64,000 nt of DNA from Engraulis encrasicolus (GCF_034702125.1 NC_085880.1:9337177-9401176); one strand, 5' to 3'; shown: positions 36,337-50,061, counted from the first letter of the stretch. Program-made: numbers and translations. Notes: generated from the letters alone by a model not told the origin.

Positions 36337-38999
36337 CTCGACAAAGCGGTTTAGACGATCTTCACTGTATCCTTTACGGGATTCTCCACTGGCATGATAT
36401 GGGGAGGGAAAAGTCGTGCTGTGAACAACTGCAACTACGCCACTGAGCTCATTTCCGTTAGAAAGCTTCCAGTTTTTCCCATATATTCAAGAATTCTTTT
36501 GCGTCTCCAAATAGAACATAAAACGTGTCAAGTCGGTGAAGTGTCCAAAAAAGACTTAGGCAAGGAATCCTGTTGTTACCAGAAAACAAAAACGCGCAGA
36601 AATGATAACTGCTATTCAAGGCTATTCTCCCAGGCAGTGTACACCTCGGTCTCCCCGTCGGTCAAAAATCAAATCTGTCAGGCACCAGTGGAAGACTGAA
36701 AGCAAAAGAACGTGAATCGTTGGATGATAGCGACTCACACCGTTGCTCTAATTTGATGGCTGATTAGATGTTGTATTCGATGGACGGGAGAGGGCAGCCC
36801 TTCCTCCGTGCCCTTTGGTCCGTTATGTGGCTATGTGTCGTTGTAATAATGTGGGAGTTCCTCCTACGTGTATTGGAATTTGACTCCGTTTTCCTTTCAG
36901 CTAACTCCTCACTGGTTGCAAGGGAAATCCATTAAAACTACGCTGAAGCTGACATCCTCCGGCGACTGGGGTATAGGCTAGTTTGTGTAGTGTCACCAAC
37001 TATTTCAAGTCATTTTCATGAACATTGCTAAATTATCTATTTAAGCCATTTTCTCCCTGTGGCATAGTGAAAACTTATAAATATAGGACCCTCATCAAAT
37101 CCAATAAGCCTCAGTGCCTGACAAAATTACTCAAAGAATAAAGGAATGACAACTTGACACAAAATAATTTATGGTTCATAGACAAAGTCCCAAATGACTA
37201 ATTCCTCTTTACACAGTAAAAGGAAGTGAGGAAAAAGTCATGCAGCTTCCAAAACCTCTCTCTCTCTCTCTCTCTCGATGCTTCTTCCTTTTAGCTACTT
37301 TTTTCCAGCTCGATTTATCTCTCTCAATCTCTCCAGGGCAAACTGTGGGCAGTTGCGATGTGCAAACAGAGCATGTCTTTGTGAACACCCCCAGCAGCCT
37401 CCGGCCTCCGGCCTCTCTCTCTCGTATCCCGCACAGCGAAGAAGACAGACGCACAGACGCAGCAACTTTGATGATGCGCCCGCCACCGCGGAGCTGCGCA
37501 GAGCGCAGTGAGCGCAGCGTCAAGCTGTAGGTCTTCTGACCAGTGAGTGAGTGAGTGACGAGCGCCTGAGAACTCGGGATTCAAGGGAACAAGACTGACC
37601 ACAGACAGCAGGCAGGGTGATAGGGAGGCCGTCAGATTATCTGACTTCAAAGCAAAATAAGTCCGTCATGTTTAATGGACAATGTTGGCAATCCATGTGG
37701 GCTGGATAAAGTTTCATGACTGATTAAAAATAAAGCAAAACAAAGAAGCCCCTATTTTTCTTAAACATTGCCTTCAATTTAGTAACAACATTTGAAACAC
37801 ACATCACAGCAGAGGAAAAGCAAAAACAAGTCAAGTTCAAGTGTCCCCCATTATATTTCCTTCTGGGGGCAATTGTGACCCCATTTTGATGGGGATGCAA
37901 GAAGGAAAAACATTCCCGTGACAAGAATGTCTCCATTTTAACGGCCCAATCCCCTAATGAATATAAGCTTGATGGAAAAAAGCATAGTTGCACGTTGGTT
38001 GAATTAAGGTCCTATACTGGACCAAGATCCAATGTATCCAGGATCAGGTAGCAGAGAAAGGTAGACCACTGGCGTACAGAAATTACACATCCAAAACCCT
38101 GACCACCACCTCGAATATTTGAAATTTATACATGGGTTTTATTTGACCCCCAGGAAACACCACACAATTAACTATAGATACTATAAAAAAAACTGTTAGG
38201 CCATTTATGCATATGTATTGGGAATGCTCCCGTGTGTCTGCTTTTTGGAGACTACCACCTTGAACAATATCGCTTGAGACCAATATCCCATGGCCGCCAA
38301 CCCTCACTCAATGACTCCACTTTGGAACTTTCTCTGCAACAAAGACACATATTATGGGCCGGACTTAAAGCATGTAAATGCTGACATTGAGATGCCTTGC
38401 CTTGCCTTGCCTTGCCATGGCAGCAGTGGGTAAACTCGTTTCTTGATATTGCTATGATGGAGAGATCAGTGGCTCGGATGCATGGAGCCAGCAAAAAAAT
38501 AAAATAATTCATGGGATGCAGCAAACTCCCTGGTAAAAGAAAAAGAGCCGCACAACCAGTCATAATGTATAAATGGGATGATTTATGTTGTTGAATCATA
38601 TTTTAATTTATGTTCATTTATTTAATTATATAAAATATAATTTGGTGGGGAGGAATTGTGTGGGTGTGTTTATAGGCCAATAGAATGTGTTTTTGCTGTG
38701 GTAGTGGTGGTGTAGCCTACAGTACGCCAGCCAGACAAATAAAGTTACTCCAAGTAGATTAGTTGTTCCCTTTCCAAACATCTGTTCATTTCACACTGAT
38801 CGTGTAACTAGCAATCCTTGTTCACCTTATCACCTGTGTCCCACTTTTACTTGGAAAGAACACAGAAAGTGGAAAGAACTGTGTAGTGAAATCACCAACA
38901 CCACATCAGTGTCAATATTGACCTGGTCTGACCACAACAGGAAAGGACCAAGAGATCACACCAAGTTCGAAGTTGGAGCTGGGAAAGATCCCATACACC

Positions 39000-39437
39000 A
39001 GGGGTGAGGAACCTTTTCCATTCGAAGGGCCACTTCAAATTTCTTAAAGCCCTCCAATGGCTGCACTATAAACATAAACCAGGATTTCCCCCTGCACTTT
39101 AGGCCTATATTGCAGGCAATACATATATAACAAACCCCAACAGGTGAAAATATTACTTAATTGTATTGCGAATGTAATTTCTAAGACACAGAGTTGCACA
39201 TTTGCTGTTACTATGCCAATGACCAAGTCGGAGTGCATTACTAAAGGCCCTAATGATGTCATAGTACTGTAGTACTTTTCAACTTTTCAATGACTATTAC
39301 AGCATGTCACTGGAGGTACGGCAAGAATTAAGGGCCTACGATTACCTTACAAAACATGTCATATTTCATGTGACATTAAAATTATATGGTGGGCCGGATA
39401 AGTCGGCCCCTGGGCCATTATAGGTTCCCCACCCATG
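39000..39437. mobile_element. hAT-like element with nested TTAA MITE arm
   Basis: It starts CAGGGGTGAGGAACCTTTTCC and ends GGTTCCCCACCCATG, an imperfect inverted pair. The MITE arm at about 39181-39332 splits it. No clean target duplication is visible at the outer ends. Confidence 0.5.
39181..39332 (-). mobile_element. TTAA-type MITE, single arm
   Basis: CTAAGACACAG through GGTACGGCAAGAATTAAGGG matches the arms of 28575-29009. Confidence 0.55.
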
Positions 39438-39523
39438 CCGTTCTCAGTGATGTGATCAACAGGTGTTTGTCATTTGCCTCTCTTTACTCTTGGGCAGCTA
39501 CGACCAACCCCTCCTCTAATTCA

Positions 39524-40098
39524 GGTGCTGTTTCCACGTAGCTGGATATTTTTATATGTGGATATTTTTTTCTCCTGGTTGCATTGGTTTTGCATTGGTT
39601 TTGGCCCTCCGTTTCCACGTAGCAGATATTTAAAAATCCAGGTATAAAAAGCAGGAGAAAAAAATATCCTGTTTAGGGGGCTGAAACGCATTTGTTACAA
39701 TGGAGGATTTTTTTTATCCACATGTTGCGTGCATTCCAATATGCAACCTTGCGTCCTCGACTTGTGTTTGTGGCCTCGCCCCGCCTCCTGGCCCCTCCTC
39801 AGTGGAGAAAACAATTAATTAAGTCAGTCTAGCCAAAACATTTTTTTGGGGACTACTCTTAATTTACCATCCAGTTTACAAATGAGAAAATGACATAACA
39901 ATTGACCTTTTACGGGATATTGAAATATAATGCTGTTGTCAGTGATGTCATCATGACATATTACTTCCTGGTACGAGGCCACAAGCACAAGTGGAGGACG
40001 CAAGGTGGCATATTGAAACGCACCCGTTGCGTTTACACCTAGCAGGAGAAAAAAATACCCGGCTAAAAAAATATCCTGCTACATGGAAACAGCACCTC
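39524..40098. mobile_element. Inverted-repeat element with a second element nested inside
   Basis: The outer ends AGGTGCTGTTTCCACGTAGC and GCTACATGGAAACAGCACCT are inverted. Inside, about 39727-40023 is itself an inverted-repeat element (TTGCGTCCTC near 39749 and GAGGACGCAA near 39995). The inner family recurs at about 53528-53800 and, partially, at 24820-25050. Confidence 0.6.
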
Positions 40099-41048
40099 AG
40101 TTGACAAATACATAGCCTCTTAGTAGTTCATTGGTGCCAGAGGGCAAAGGAACAGTCAACAATAGGCAGATTGGCACGGCTGACTTGAATATGAAATTCT
40201 AAGCAGCATGAAAGTGAATTAGAAACAAGAACGATCAGCCTATCATCTGGACCAATTTCCATTGACATTTTCCATTAACTTATAATTTGGTTTTCCGTCT
40301 TCCTGTCACTGATTAAGGCTTCAGATTAAGATTAAGGGTTTAGATATCACTTGAAAATTAATATTCAACATCACAGACATTGACATTGGGGTTTCAGTAG
40401 ATGGTTTTGCGATAGCCGCTGTAAACGTTTTTTGCCACTAGATGGGGTACTCTGATCATTCTGACCTACGGGTAAGCATATTTCTGCACTCTCCAGATAC
40501 TGAACATTTACACAAACACACTTCAGCACAGAAGTAATAGAGTACCTTGGGTGTGTGATGCATAGCTAACCACCAGCACTGCAGTATAAACCAAATCCCC
40601 CTCAAAAAACTTCAAAAAGATCAACTTGAGATGTAGCCTGAGTGCAGACACTGAAAGGGGCAGCAGCTGGCATGTGGGAAAGCACCATTGGAACAGAGAG
40701 CGTGTTGTTCCGGCTTTAAATGCTGGCATTCACATACTCAAACGCAGGGAAGCTGACCACGGGGGACAAACGGGTACGCTGTCCTGGGCCCAAAGAGAAA
40801 GTGGCACCAGAATTGGGTCCCCATTAAATAGTATGTATTGGGGGGTGGGGTGGCTTTCAGATGACTTCATCCTACGTTCCAGCCAAAGGTGTCAGTGGCC
40901 CTGCTCTAACTCCCCGGCACCAACACCAGAGCAAGCAACCAGGCCCGGAGTCCAGTTCAGCTTGCCTTGGCTGTGAGCTTTGTCTTAAATTACAAAAAGA
41001 CAACTCAATGGTGCTGAGGGGAGATTTTGCAGCCATCTCTCTTTCTCT

Positions 41049-41182
41049 TTCAGACGCACACGCACACACACACTCTATTTTTCTCTCATGCTCGCATGCA
41101 CGCACACACACACACACACTCTCTCGATCACACACACAAACTGAATCACACACACACACATTCACTCTCTCTCTCACACACA
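41049..41182. repeat. (CA)n/(CT)n microsatellite, interrupted
   Basis: Mixed CACA and CTCT blocks. Confidence 0.9.
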
Positions 41183-43058
41183 CAGCTTGTGTTCCCACAG
41201 TCCAAAGGCTGGGTCGGTCAGTCACTTGGCCCATTGCGTGACAGTGGAGAAACCCACAGCCTGCTTTGGGGATTGGGGTTGGGGAACATTAACGGTTGCA
41301 TTTCCAGAACAAAAATCCTCAATACGAACAAATATTATTATAAAGAAGTACAACATAACATTTAAATAGTGTATTTAATTATTAATATAAATAAAATGCA
41401 TGTGATTTAACTACAATTTATTTCCTGACTTGATAATTAGCAGTAAATTAAATTTCTAAAATTCTAACGGTGACTGCGAATTACACCCAGTATTTAAATG
41501 CGGCAATAGCGCGCACACAGACCAAACCTTGAGAGCAGCATTTTCTGGCCAATTTACTCGTGAATGAGGCACAATTACGAAGCGCTTTGTGCTTCGGCAC
41601 ATCTCCTTCTTAGGAAATACAGAACGATCATTCCAGGTTGGTAGGCAGACAGACACGACCGTGCCCACTGCCAGGAGACAACTCAGGGCTGGTGGCTAAA
41701 GGGGCATACGGGTAGCGCCAACCTCCCGGTTGCATTGGTACTGTATGTGTGGGACTTGCCAGTGGCGTGCCAATGGGCAAGCAAGCACATACTTCACAGG
41801 ATTCCCACTCTGATTCAGATATCAAGTTCCATGATTTTCCATGACTTTCCAGACCCCAAAAAGCTGAATTTCCATGACCACTTTCATTAAAAGAAATGAC
41901 GTTAAAACGTTTTTAAAAGTGTAAAAACTGAAGATTAGGCTATCTTCACCCCTAAAGCCAACGTCAAGGCACTACCAGACGTAGGTGGGCTCATTGCATT
42001 CTAGAATGTTGCACATTACAGCGCGAAACCAAACCGTCTCTGGCGAAACATTGTAGTATAACCAGAGACGATCTAAATGCATTAGAATTAGAGAATCTTT
42101 GGTATAACCAGTAAGAAGCAATGTTAAACACCAAACAAAAAGTTTTTGCTTCTGCACAACTGCAAAGAAAATTCCATGACTGTGCATATAAAATGGTAAA
42201 ATTCCATGACTTTCCATGACTGGAAAAAGTGTAAAGAAATGTCATGATATTCCAAAAATTCCATGACCCATGAGAACCCTGACTTCACTATTGTCAAAAG
42301 AATACAGGTGTTGGCAGGGCTGTTAACAGTTTTGACCGGGCCCAGGACAAAGTAATCTGAAAGAGACTTGCACCCAATACATTAAATGCAATGAGGGCCC
42401 GATTCTGCATATCAGACGACAATTTATGACCAAAAATGTTTTATTAAAAAGTCATATCTTTGCTGCATTACAATGCACATCACATAAACCAGTAAACGGA
42501 ACCAAGCAAATCACATTTACATCATTGTATGAAACAGCTGTTTGCTACATGCAAACAAATACACCTTTAAACAAAGCCAACAAAAGTCTCCAAGTCTGAC
42601 TGAAGACTGCACCCAACAAAAAGAGGTTCACCCTCCAAAAAGGAAAAAGAGAAACATGTTAAACGGCAATGGCAAAAGAACCAACACCTGACTGTACTCC
42701 AGGGACTAAAAATGTTGAATGTTCTTTACATGCAGAGCAAAGTAACGCAAAAGAGAGGGTATTCAAAGTACCCAGTATGTAGTATATTCAAGGTGGGTGA
42801 ACTTGTGGAGAGTATCTTACAAAGGTGGTATCAAATCCTGGCTTGCCTCACTCAAGGATAGGTGTAAGCTAGTTGTGAGAAGAGCCAACAGATTTACTCT
42901 GTCAACTAAACAAATACTTTCAAATAAGCTCTTCTCTAAGCTTCACAGCTACCTCTGGGTAAAGCAAACCAAGTTAAGCACCACCTTTATAGCATACCCT
43001 GCTGTATCTTTACCTTGTTTTTCAAAATACCTCCCCAGAAGGAACAAGACAGGAAAAG

Positions 43059-43550
<492 letters not shown>

Positions 43551-43573
43551 GTGTAATGGCTGCCTGCGTCGGG

Positions 43574-43732
43574 CTAGGCCATGCCCTCCTCTGTGTCGAG
43601 CATGAGGGCGCGGCTGGAGAAGACGTCAGCCAGCATGTGTTTGGGGATCTCAGAGCCACGCACACGCAGGGTGTAGCAGGCATCCTCCACCTTGGCCAGG
43701 CTCTGGCGCAGCGTATGCAGCTTCTTGGACAC
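43574..43732 (-). CDS. tsnax: tsnax coding exon 7 (last)
   Basis: Residues 241-292, starting [20 protein letters not shown], including [15 protein letters not shown] and ending EEGMA, then TAG at 43574-43576. The match to the vertebrate TRAX C-terminus is near complete. The acceptor is TCCCTTCCAG, phase 0 in. Total coding length over the seven exons is 879 bp (292 residues), against about 290 in mammals. Confidence 0.97.
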   Translation of the reverse strand: MSKKLHTLRQSLAKVEDACYTLRVRGSEIPKHMLADVFSSRALMLDTEEGMA

Positions 43733-43924
43733 CTGGAAGGGACGTTTAGTGAACATGATTAGAAACAATCTTGAACTCTGAGGAAGGCGCACTGCGTCGA
43801 AACGTTAGTCACACTTGCACGACGTGCTCCAGTCATCCTTGGCCCAGTCTCTTTGAAGTGAGCCAGCTTGTTTCTAATGACTAGAAACAATTTAGTGCAC
43901 ATTAGTACAACAGCAGCACTCCAC

Positions 43925-44030
43925 AGCCATACTTTACATTACATTACATTACACTTAGCTGACACTTTCATCCAAAGCGACAGTTTTTTAGATACAAGGC
44001 ATTGGTTATAGTCCCTGGAGCAATGTGTTA
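43925..44030. repeat. Common teleost dispersed repeat fragment
   Basis: (TTACA)n followed by GCTGACACTTTCATCCAAAG, a motif I recognise as abundant in fish genomes. Confidence 0.5.
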
Positions 44031-44132
44031 CAGACACTCGGAATTGAAAGTGATGAGCAATGTGAATCTGTGACTCAATTCAGTGAACGACATGAAATTA
44101 TTGAAATTAATGATTTGATTCATTTAACAAAA

Positions 44133-45937
44133 CAGTCCCCCCAGGAAATCGCGATGTTGCGATCGCGTCGTTTTTCGCAACTTCAATGAATTCCCGCGAA
44201 TTCTGCGCGAGAGCGCAACTTTAACCAATCACCGCGATTTCCCGCAACTTTGAACACTTTGAACCAATCCATGTTGCGCTGACTTCACTGACGTCGACAA
44301 ACTTCCTTTCAAAAAGGATAATACAATAAAAAAATACAATAAAAAAGTAACCTAGCAATCAGTCCCAGCACTTTACTATGCATGTACAAAGTTGTCGGTG
44401 AGGGGGGAAAAAACTAATAAATACGAATGTAGGAAACGCCATGTTCTCATTGCGCGTCTGCTCGCATGGTCACAGGAGGGAAAATGTATGACTAGTCTGG
44501 CATAACCAATAGGCCTACATTTTTAAAATGTGGTAGGCCTACATAAATATATAATTAACACTTCATGACAGTCATCTACATTACGCCAAGTATAGGGCTC
44601 CTACAACAAGATGTGTTTTCTTTTTTCTAAAGCGGTCCACCTGCTGGACCACTTTGGTGTTTGACTTGTGCGCATACAGAAGGCAACATTTTCCCTCCGA
44701 ATTGAGATGCGCAAATGCCTTGTCCACAACAAAGCAGTAATTTCCATCCTTCATTGTGAACGCTGCGTGCGTGCCTGGCCGATATAGTAATCTCTTTCGC
44801 GCAAATTGGGCTATGGCTGGATACGAGCACTTGGTGACCGTGGTGACCGTGTCGTGAAATCACTTTCGTTTAACCTGGCGCGGTCAAACGGACAAGGAAC
44901 ACTGAACATGAATAAATCCAGAGCAGACACGTTGGAAAGCTGTGGGAGTAAGTTGGAAAACTACTTTCTGTCTCTCCCTCTCCTTCTCTCTTCCTTGTGC
45001 GATTGACGGTAGGCCTATTGATTGACAGCTGAGACCTCCGTTCTGCAGGCGACGTGGTGTTTTATAGATAACAATGTCGTCGTCTTTTATATTCACAAGA
45101 GCACCAAAATTAATATAATTTCTGAGCATTATTCAGCAAGCACCCTTCACAAAAGGAAATCTGTGAACTCCATCCTCGTTACATTGAATGATGATCATCA
45201 GCCGTTAATTTAAAGCCGGCTGACGGCGCGGGAGAACAAAAAAAACCTAGGCTATGCCTTCTTTCGAAAGCGACCCCTCTCTCTGCTTTTATTTGTGTTG
45301 CTTTTGACAAGCTTGAAAATTAAACGCCGACACAGGCAGGCTATGTGTAGCAGACGACTCACATTAACCAGGATTTCAGTCACAAGAGTTCCTGTCGCGC
45401 AGCCTCTTCAACTGGGTGGACATGCCCAATTCCGCCCGCCTACTTATAGTTAATTATGTATCCACTTTTTAAAGTCAGGAATGGATATCGACATGATACG
45501 AAGTTTGTATGCTTACAATTTGAAACGGTGATGACATTTAAAACAGAGTCAAACGGCCATAAACAGCATTGTAATGAAGGGTGTCGTAATGGCAGCATGA
45601 AAGAGATGGAACTTTTCACGACGACATTCTGGCTAAAAACTCGCCCTGGCAGCTTCCCTGCTTTGCCTAACAACCAAAATTATAATATAAAAATGGAAAT
45701 AATATAAAAACACCAGAGGACTGGAATGTGGCAGTGTCCTTTACTTTCAAGCGTGGGGAAACACATTAAAAATCGCAACAAAAATCGCACCTTTCACTTC
45801 ATGCCGCAACAAAATCGCAACAACACAGTAAGAAGCTCCGCAACTTTTATCGCGATTTTCTGGAAATCCTCGTGCACCATCTGGTAATTCCGACCGCGAT
45901 TTTTTGAGAAAATGCCCGCGATTTCCTGGTGGGACTG
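44133..45937. mobile_element. hAT-like DNA transposon, about 1.8 kb
   Basis: Ends are CAGTCCCCCCAGGAAATCGCG and, inverted, CAGTCCCACCAGGAAATCGCG. Subterminal sequence is rich in AATCGCG/CGCAAC motifs. I could not identify an exact 8 bp duplication. On the minus strand around 44590-44830 a frame of about 75 codons, containing TMKDGNYCFVVDKAF and EGKCCLLYAHKSN, is open. It does not look like a transposase catalytic region I know, and its origin is unclear. Confidence 0.7.
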
Positions 45938-46311
45938 ACAAACGTGAATATTATGGGTAACTAAAATCTAAACCTGGCTGCCAAAACAAAAAGAAAAACA
46001 TGTGTATGCGTGGAAACTGGACATAATCATATCCGCTCACCAAATTTGCAAAGGCAGACAAAACTCCGCTCATGGTAATCATCATAGGTTTTCAATGGGA
46101 GATCAATGTAAAACTGTGCCTAGATCAAAACTCACGCCTAGGCCCATCCCCGTCAGCAAGACAAACCAAAAACAACATAATGAGGAAAATGTTCATGTTG
46201 ACAATTTGATGAGTTTTGTCTGAGGAGCAGAGAATTGTCCCGGCGGAGATTTGTCCGAATACCGCATGCTTGTGTCCATCCAACCAGCCTACTTCATGGA
46301 GGAGAACCTAC

Positions 46312-46456
46312 GTGTGTGTGTGTGTGTGTGTGCGTGTGTGTGCGTGCGTGAGCGTGTGTGCGCGCATGTGCGTGCGTCCCTTCATCCATCCACCCTACCT
46401 CATAGGGCCCGGTGTTGCCGATGTAGGAGAACCCATCATGCACCTCCCTCAGGAAG
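46312..46456 (-). repeat. Tandem copy of the tsnax exon 6 tail and donor
   Basis: This repeats 46469-46613 with an offset of 157 bp. It includes the last 58 bp of exon 6 (46556-46613 corresponds to 46399-46456), the GAG|GTAGGG donor and the downstream TG/GCGTGAGCGTG tract. The copies are essentially identical, so the event is recent. The copy lies within intron 6. Confidence 0.92.
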
Positions 46457-46555
46457 TATGTGTATTTTGTGTGTGTGTGTGTGTGTGTGCGTGTGTGTGC
46501 GTGCGTGAGCGTGTGTGCGCGCATGTGCGTGCGTCCCTTCATCCATCCACCCTAC

Positions 46556-46780
46556 CTCATAGGGCCCGGTGTTGCCGATGTAGGAGAACCCATCATGCAC
46601 CTCCCTCAGGAAGCCGCCGAGCTGGAAGGGCGTGTCCATGTCGCCGTTCCCCACGCTGCTGATACACATGCGCATCAGCTCCCCCGTCAGGTCGGCCACG
46701 CCCAGCAGGTAGTCCGTAGGGGTCACCTGGAACGTCAGGATGGCCGGCTCCGGCCGAGAGGGCGCGACTTCCTCATCCGT
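46556..46780 (-). CDS. tsnax: tsnax coding exon 6
   Basis: Residues 166-240. After a variable acidic linker come [20 protein letters not shown] and the [12 protein letters not shown] end, nearly identical to mammalian TRAX. Asp195 in GVADL corresponds to a catalytic acidic residue of the C3PO nuclease. The acceptor is CCCACAACAG and the donor GAG|GTAGGG. Phase is 0 at both ends. The 3' 58 bp and donor are duplicated just downstream in the intron. Confidence 0.97.
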
Positions 46781-48431
46781 CTGTTGTGGGCGAGGAGAGA
46801 AGAAGGCTAGGTTATAACTGGGGTGCAGTAATTGAGGTGGGGGCGGAGAGAGAAGGAGAGAGGTAGGTTAACAACTGAGGTGTACTACTAATGGGTTGTC
46901 TGGAAGTCACTTGATATGCGTATCGTGAAAATGACTATTATCGCTAATAAGGAAAACATTTCTGTGCAGTCCAATCACAAACTGAATGTCAACAAATGCG
47001 CAAGAAGCCTGCCATGACCAAATCCACGCCCCCACACAGACCGACAAAGTAGTGACACGAAAAACAGTTGGCTGTATTTCTAAATATCGTTTAAATATCT
47101 CTATCGAGGTATTGCATGCTGTTATCGAGTATCTTTTTTTCTTCTGATATCGTGCAGCCCTAGTTGAAAGGTCAGGAGTGATGGGTTCTGAAGGGTCATG
47201 AATACGTCATCTTTAGTTGAGGACAGTGTTAGTTGAGGACATTGTCAAACTACTGAAGAAGTATACATGGAAAGTGCACAGATCAACTAACTACTTCTAA
47301 GTTTAGGATTAGGCGGGCCAAAGGTACTTTTTTTTTACCAACCTTAAAAATGAGCCATTGCCAGTGGGGCCTCAGGTTTGAACTTGGCCTTGAAAATTTG
47401 TATCCCATCTCTCTCCCCCAAAGATTCACATTATTTTCTCTACTGTCCTATCTAATAAAGGCACAAAAGTTATGTAGAAGGCATGTATTTCTTGTCTCAA
47501 AATGTCAGAAGTACAGTCGTATCTTGTGTTTATTCAAAAGTTACAATCTGCAACCCTTCCTTTTACAATGTGCATTTATGTCATAATGACATAGGTGAAT
47601 GTTTGAGGCTTTTGAAGTGTGCTTATCAGCTACGTAGGTAAGTAAGCTAATCAAACAATGAAGCTAAATCATATGGTTACACTAGTACAGTACACATAGT
47701 GGCAATATCTGTGGCTAGGTTTGTTCAAAGAAAATAGGACTCTTTGCCATGTGCACACCAGGGATTTATTTCAGTGATAGTGTTTCATATTCTCACCTGC
47801 TTTTTATTGGTAGCACACGTGAAAAATGAATTAACCCCATCACAACAAAATATCTAAATATACAGCAAATATCATCATAATCTTTATTATCATCAAGCAT
47901 CGTAAAACAAAGTCTACCAGAAAACGTGCATTTTGTTTTGCTCAGTCTCGTCTCTTGTACAGCTGGGAAGAAAACTTAACACAGCTCCTGCACAAAGGTG
48001 AAAACATACAGACAGCACTGTCTGTAAAATTAAAGGAAATCAAGATTGCATGCAGCATTCCAGAAACACACATTTTAATTCGTAGACTCTATGTAATTCT
48101 GCCTGAGCATGTGCATAGGCGCGACTTCAGGTCTTCTTCAAGATGTTTATTTAACTTCGAACCATCGAAGATCAGCAAAGCTGTGGCAATGCCGCATGGC
48201 ACGGCGGCCTATTTTTAGCTTCAAATCATCCCTTTCCCTTAGCTTCAAATTCCTCCCTCAGGTATTTTACCAGAGATCGCTGCCTAAATACAGCTTATTT
48301 TCATACAGATTACCATCTGCACCACATAACAACAACAAACAACCGAAACGAAGAAAAGAAAAAAAAAGATGGCAGCGAGAGAGATGTTGGTGCAACCGTT
48401 AAACTAGGCACGTACAGTAGCGGGGGGTGGC

Positions 48432-48629
48432 CAGGGTTGCCAGATGAGGCTGATGATAACCAGCCCAAAAAATGCTGAAAACCCGCCTAGAAGCACAAAA
48501 TCCCGCCCAATTCTATTGATTTCTATGGCCAATAATTGGCCGTTTTTTTCTGCAAAATCCATTTTTACCTACAGGCGGCCATCCTCGGTAGCCCTATTGG
48601 GCTGGAAATCGCCCAATCTGGCAACACTG
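48432..48629. mobile_element. hAT-type MITE with 8 bp duplication GGGGTGGC
   Basis: Ends CAGGGTTGCCAGAT and ATCTGGCAACACTG are inverted repeats. GGGGTGGC flanks both sides (48424-48431, 48630-48637). Confidence 0.85.
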
Positions 48630-49352
48630 GGGGTGGCACCCAAAACACACCGGGACTGGTTTGGCTAGAGGCCTGACAACAATCCAAAGCTCAAAGTAGA
48701 GTCTTGTCAGTGCAGCGGTGTGCAGCGGCTCATGGAGGAGACTGGGCGACCAAAATAGCATGGAGATAGATAGCGACTCTTGCCCATCTGATAAGCCGAG
48801 CGCAAGTGCTGTTAAAAACGTAGTCACTTCTCGTCGGAAGTAAACAGACAGCAAGACAGACAAGAAAGACAGGCAGTCAGACAGACAGAGGTGGAGGGAG
48901 AGGGGAAAGGGAAAGAATGACAGAAGGACAGAAAGAAAGGTCATAAAAAAGATTGTTGTGACAGAATGGTGCGGTAAAAAGAAAGGATACCAGATGGGGA
49001 ACTGCGTAAACAAAAATACGTGCCAGGAGGTCGACCTTCCTTGCATTGCAAGCGAGAGAGATTGAAGCGCTGTCCACTTTGGTAGTGTTTACTCATTAAC
49101 TGTCCAATGCACTGCACTTTCAGTTTAGTTGACTTATTCAATACACAACCCACAACACAGGGAATCAGGGAAATTGCCATTCAATTGGCCTTTCAGTTTT
49201 TAGTATATGAAAGGATACGCAATGCCTAAACAATAAATCATCTGCACTGGTTGATTTCATAACCTAACTGTGGAATTTTAAGGTTTTCCCTCAATTAAAT
49301 ATTGTACCTGGTTTTCAAACACCAGGAGCAAAAAACTGTACTGCTGGATCTC

Positions 49353-49464
<112 letters not shown>

Positions 49465-49502
49465 ATGCATGTGTAACAAAAATAGAGGAGAGTGTACTGT
49501 GT

Positions 49503-49728
49503 GGCTACCTTTGCATTTGTCTTGTCCAACCGTCTGGACAATGAATTAAGTTCCTTTGCGTGCGTGTGTGTACAATAGGTGTGTACTGTGTGGATAGCTA
49601 CCTTGGGCTCTGCTTTGTCCGGCCTCATTAAGACCAGCCTGGATACATATTTGTGTGTGTGTGTTGTGGGGTGTGTGCGTGCGGACGGCTACGTTGACCT
49701 CCGGCTTCACGAAGACCAGCCTGGATAA

Positions 49729-49818
<90 letters not shown>

Positions 49819-49954
49819 CTAGTTTGGCCTCTGTCCTCTCTGGTTTCAAGAACACGAGTCTTGATAAATATTTGACTGTGTTTGTGTGTATGTATGCTGC
49901 TACCTTGGTCTCTGTCTTCTCTGTCTTCCTGAAGACCAGTCTGGCATTTATCTT
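49503..49954 (-). repeat. Five degenerate tandem copies of the tsnax exon 5 tail and donor
   Basis: Copies lie at about 49503-49550, 49596-49652, 49687-49731, 49817-49875 and 49899-49954. Each matches the last 45-55 bp of the real exon (ending at 50062) and its GTAGC donor, and each is followed by a TG tract. On the minus strand they still read like the exon end (MRPDKAEPK, LKPERTEAK, RKTEKTEAK). Four keep a GT donor; in the 49817 copy the GT is CT. Confidence 0.88.
49730..49817. repeat. (TG)n microsatellite
   Basis: Pure TG array between two exon 5 tail copies. Confidence 0.97.
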
Positions 49955-50061
49955 TGTGTGTGTGTACGTGTGCGTGCGTGTGTGTGGTGTGGTGTGTGCA
50001 CGTGTGCGTGCATGCCTTCTTGCGTGCCTGCTTGCGTGTGTGTGTGTATGCGTGCGGCTAC

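Larger units (their letters stand above)
43733..46555 (-). other. tsnax intron 6
   Basis: Contains the dispersed fish repeat (43925-44030), a 1.8 kb hAT-like element (44133-45937) and the duplicated tail of exon 6 (46312-46456). Confidence 0.75.

Noticed and set aside
37209..37523. 104-codon minus-strand frame beside a GC-rich stretch, considered as disc1 exon 1
   Set aside because: It has no donor giving the phase needed by exon 2 and includes a CT microsatellite. The 36243-36336 exon fits better.
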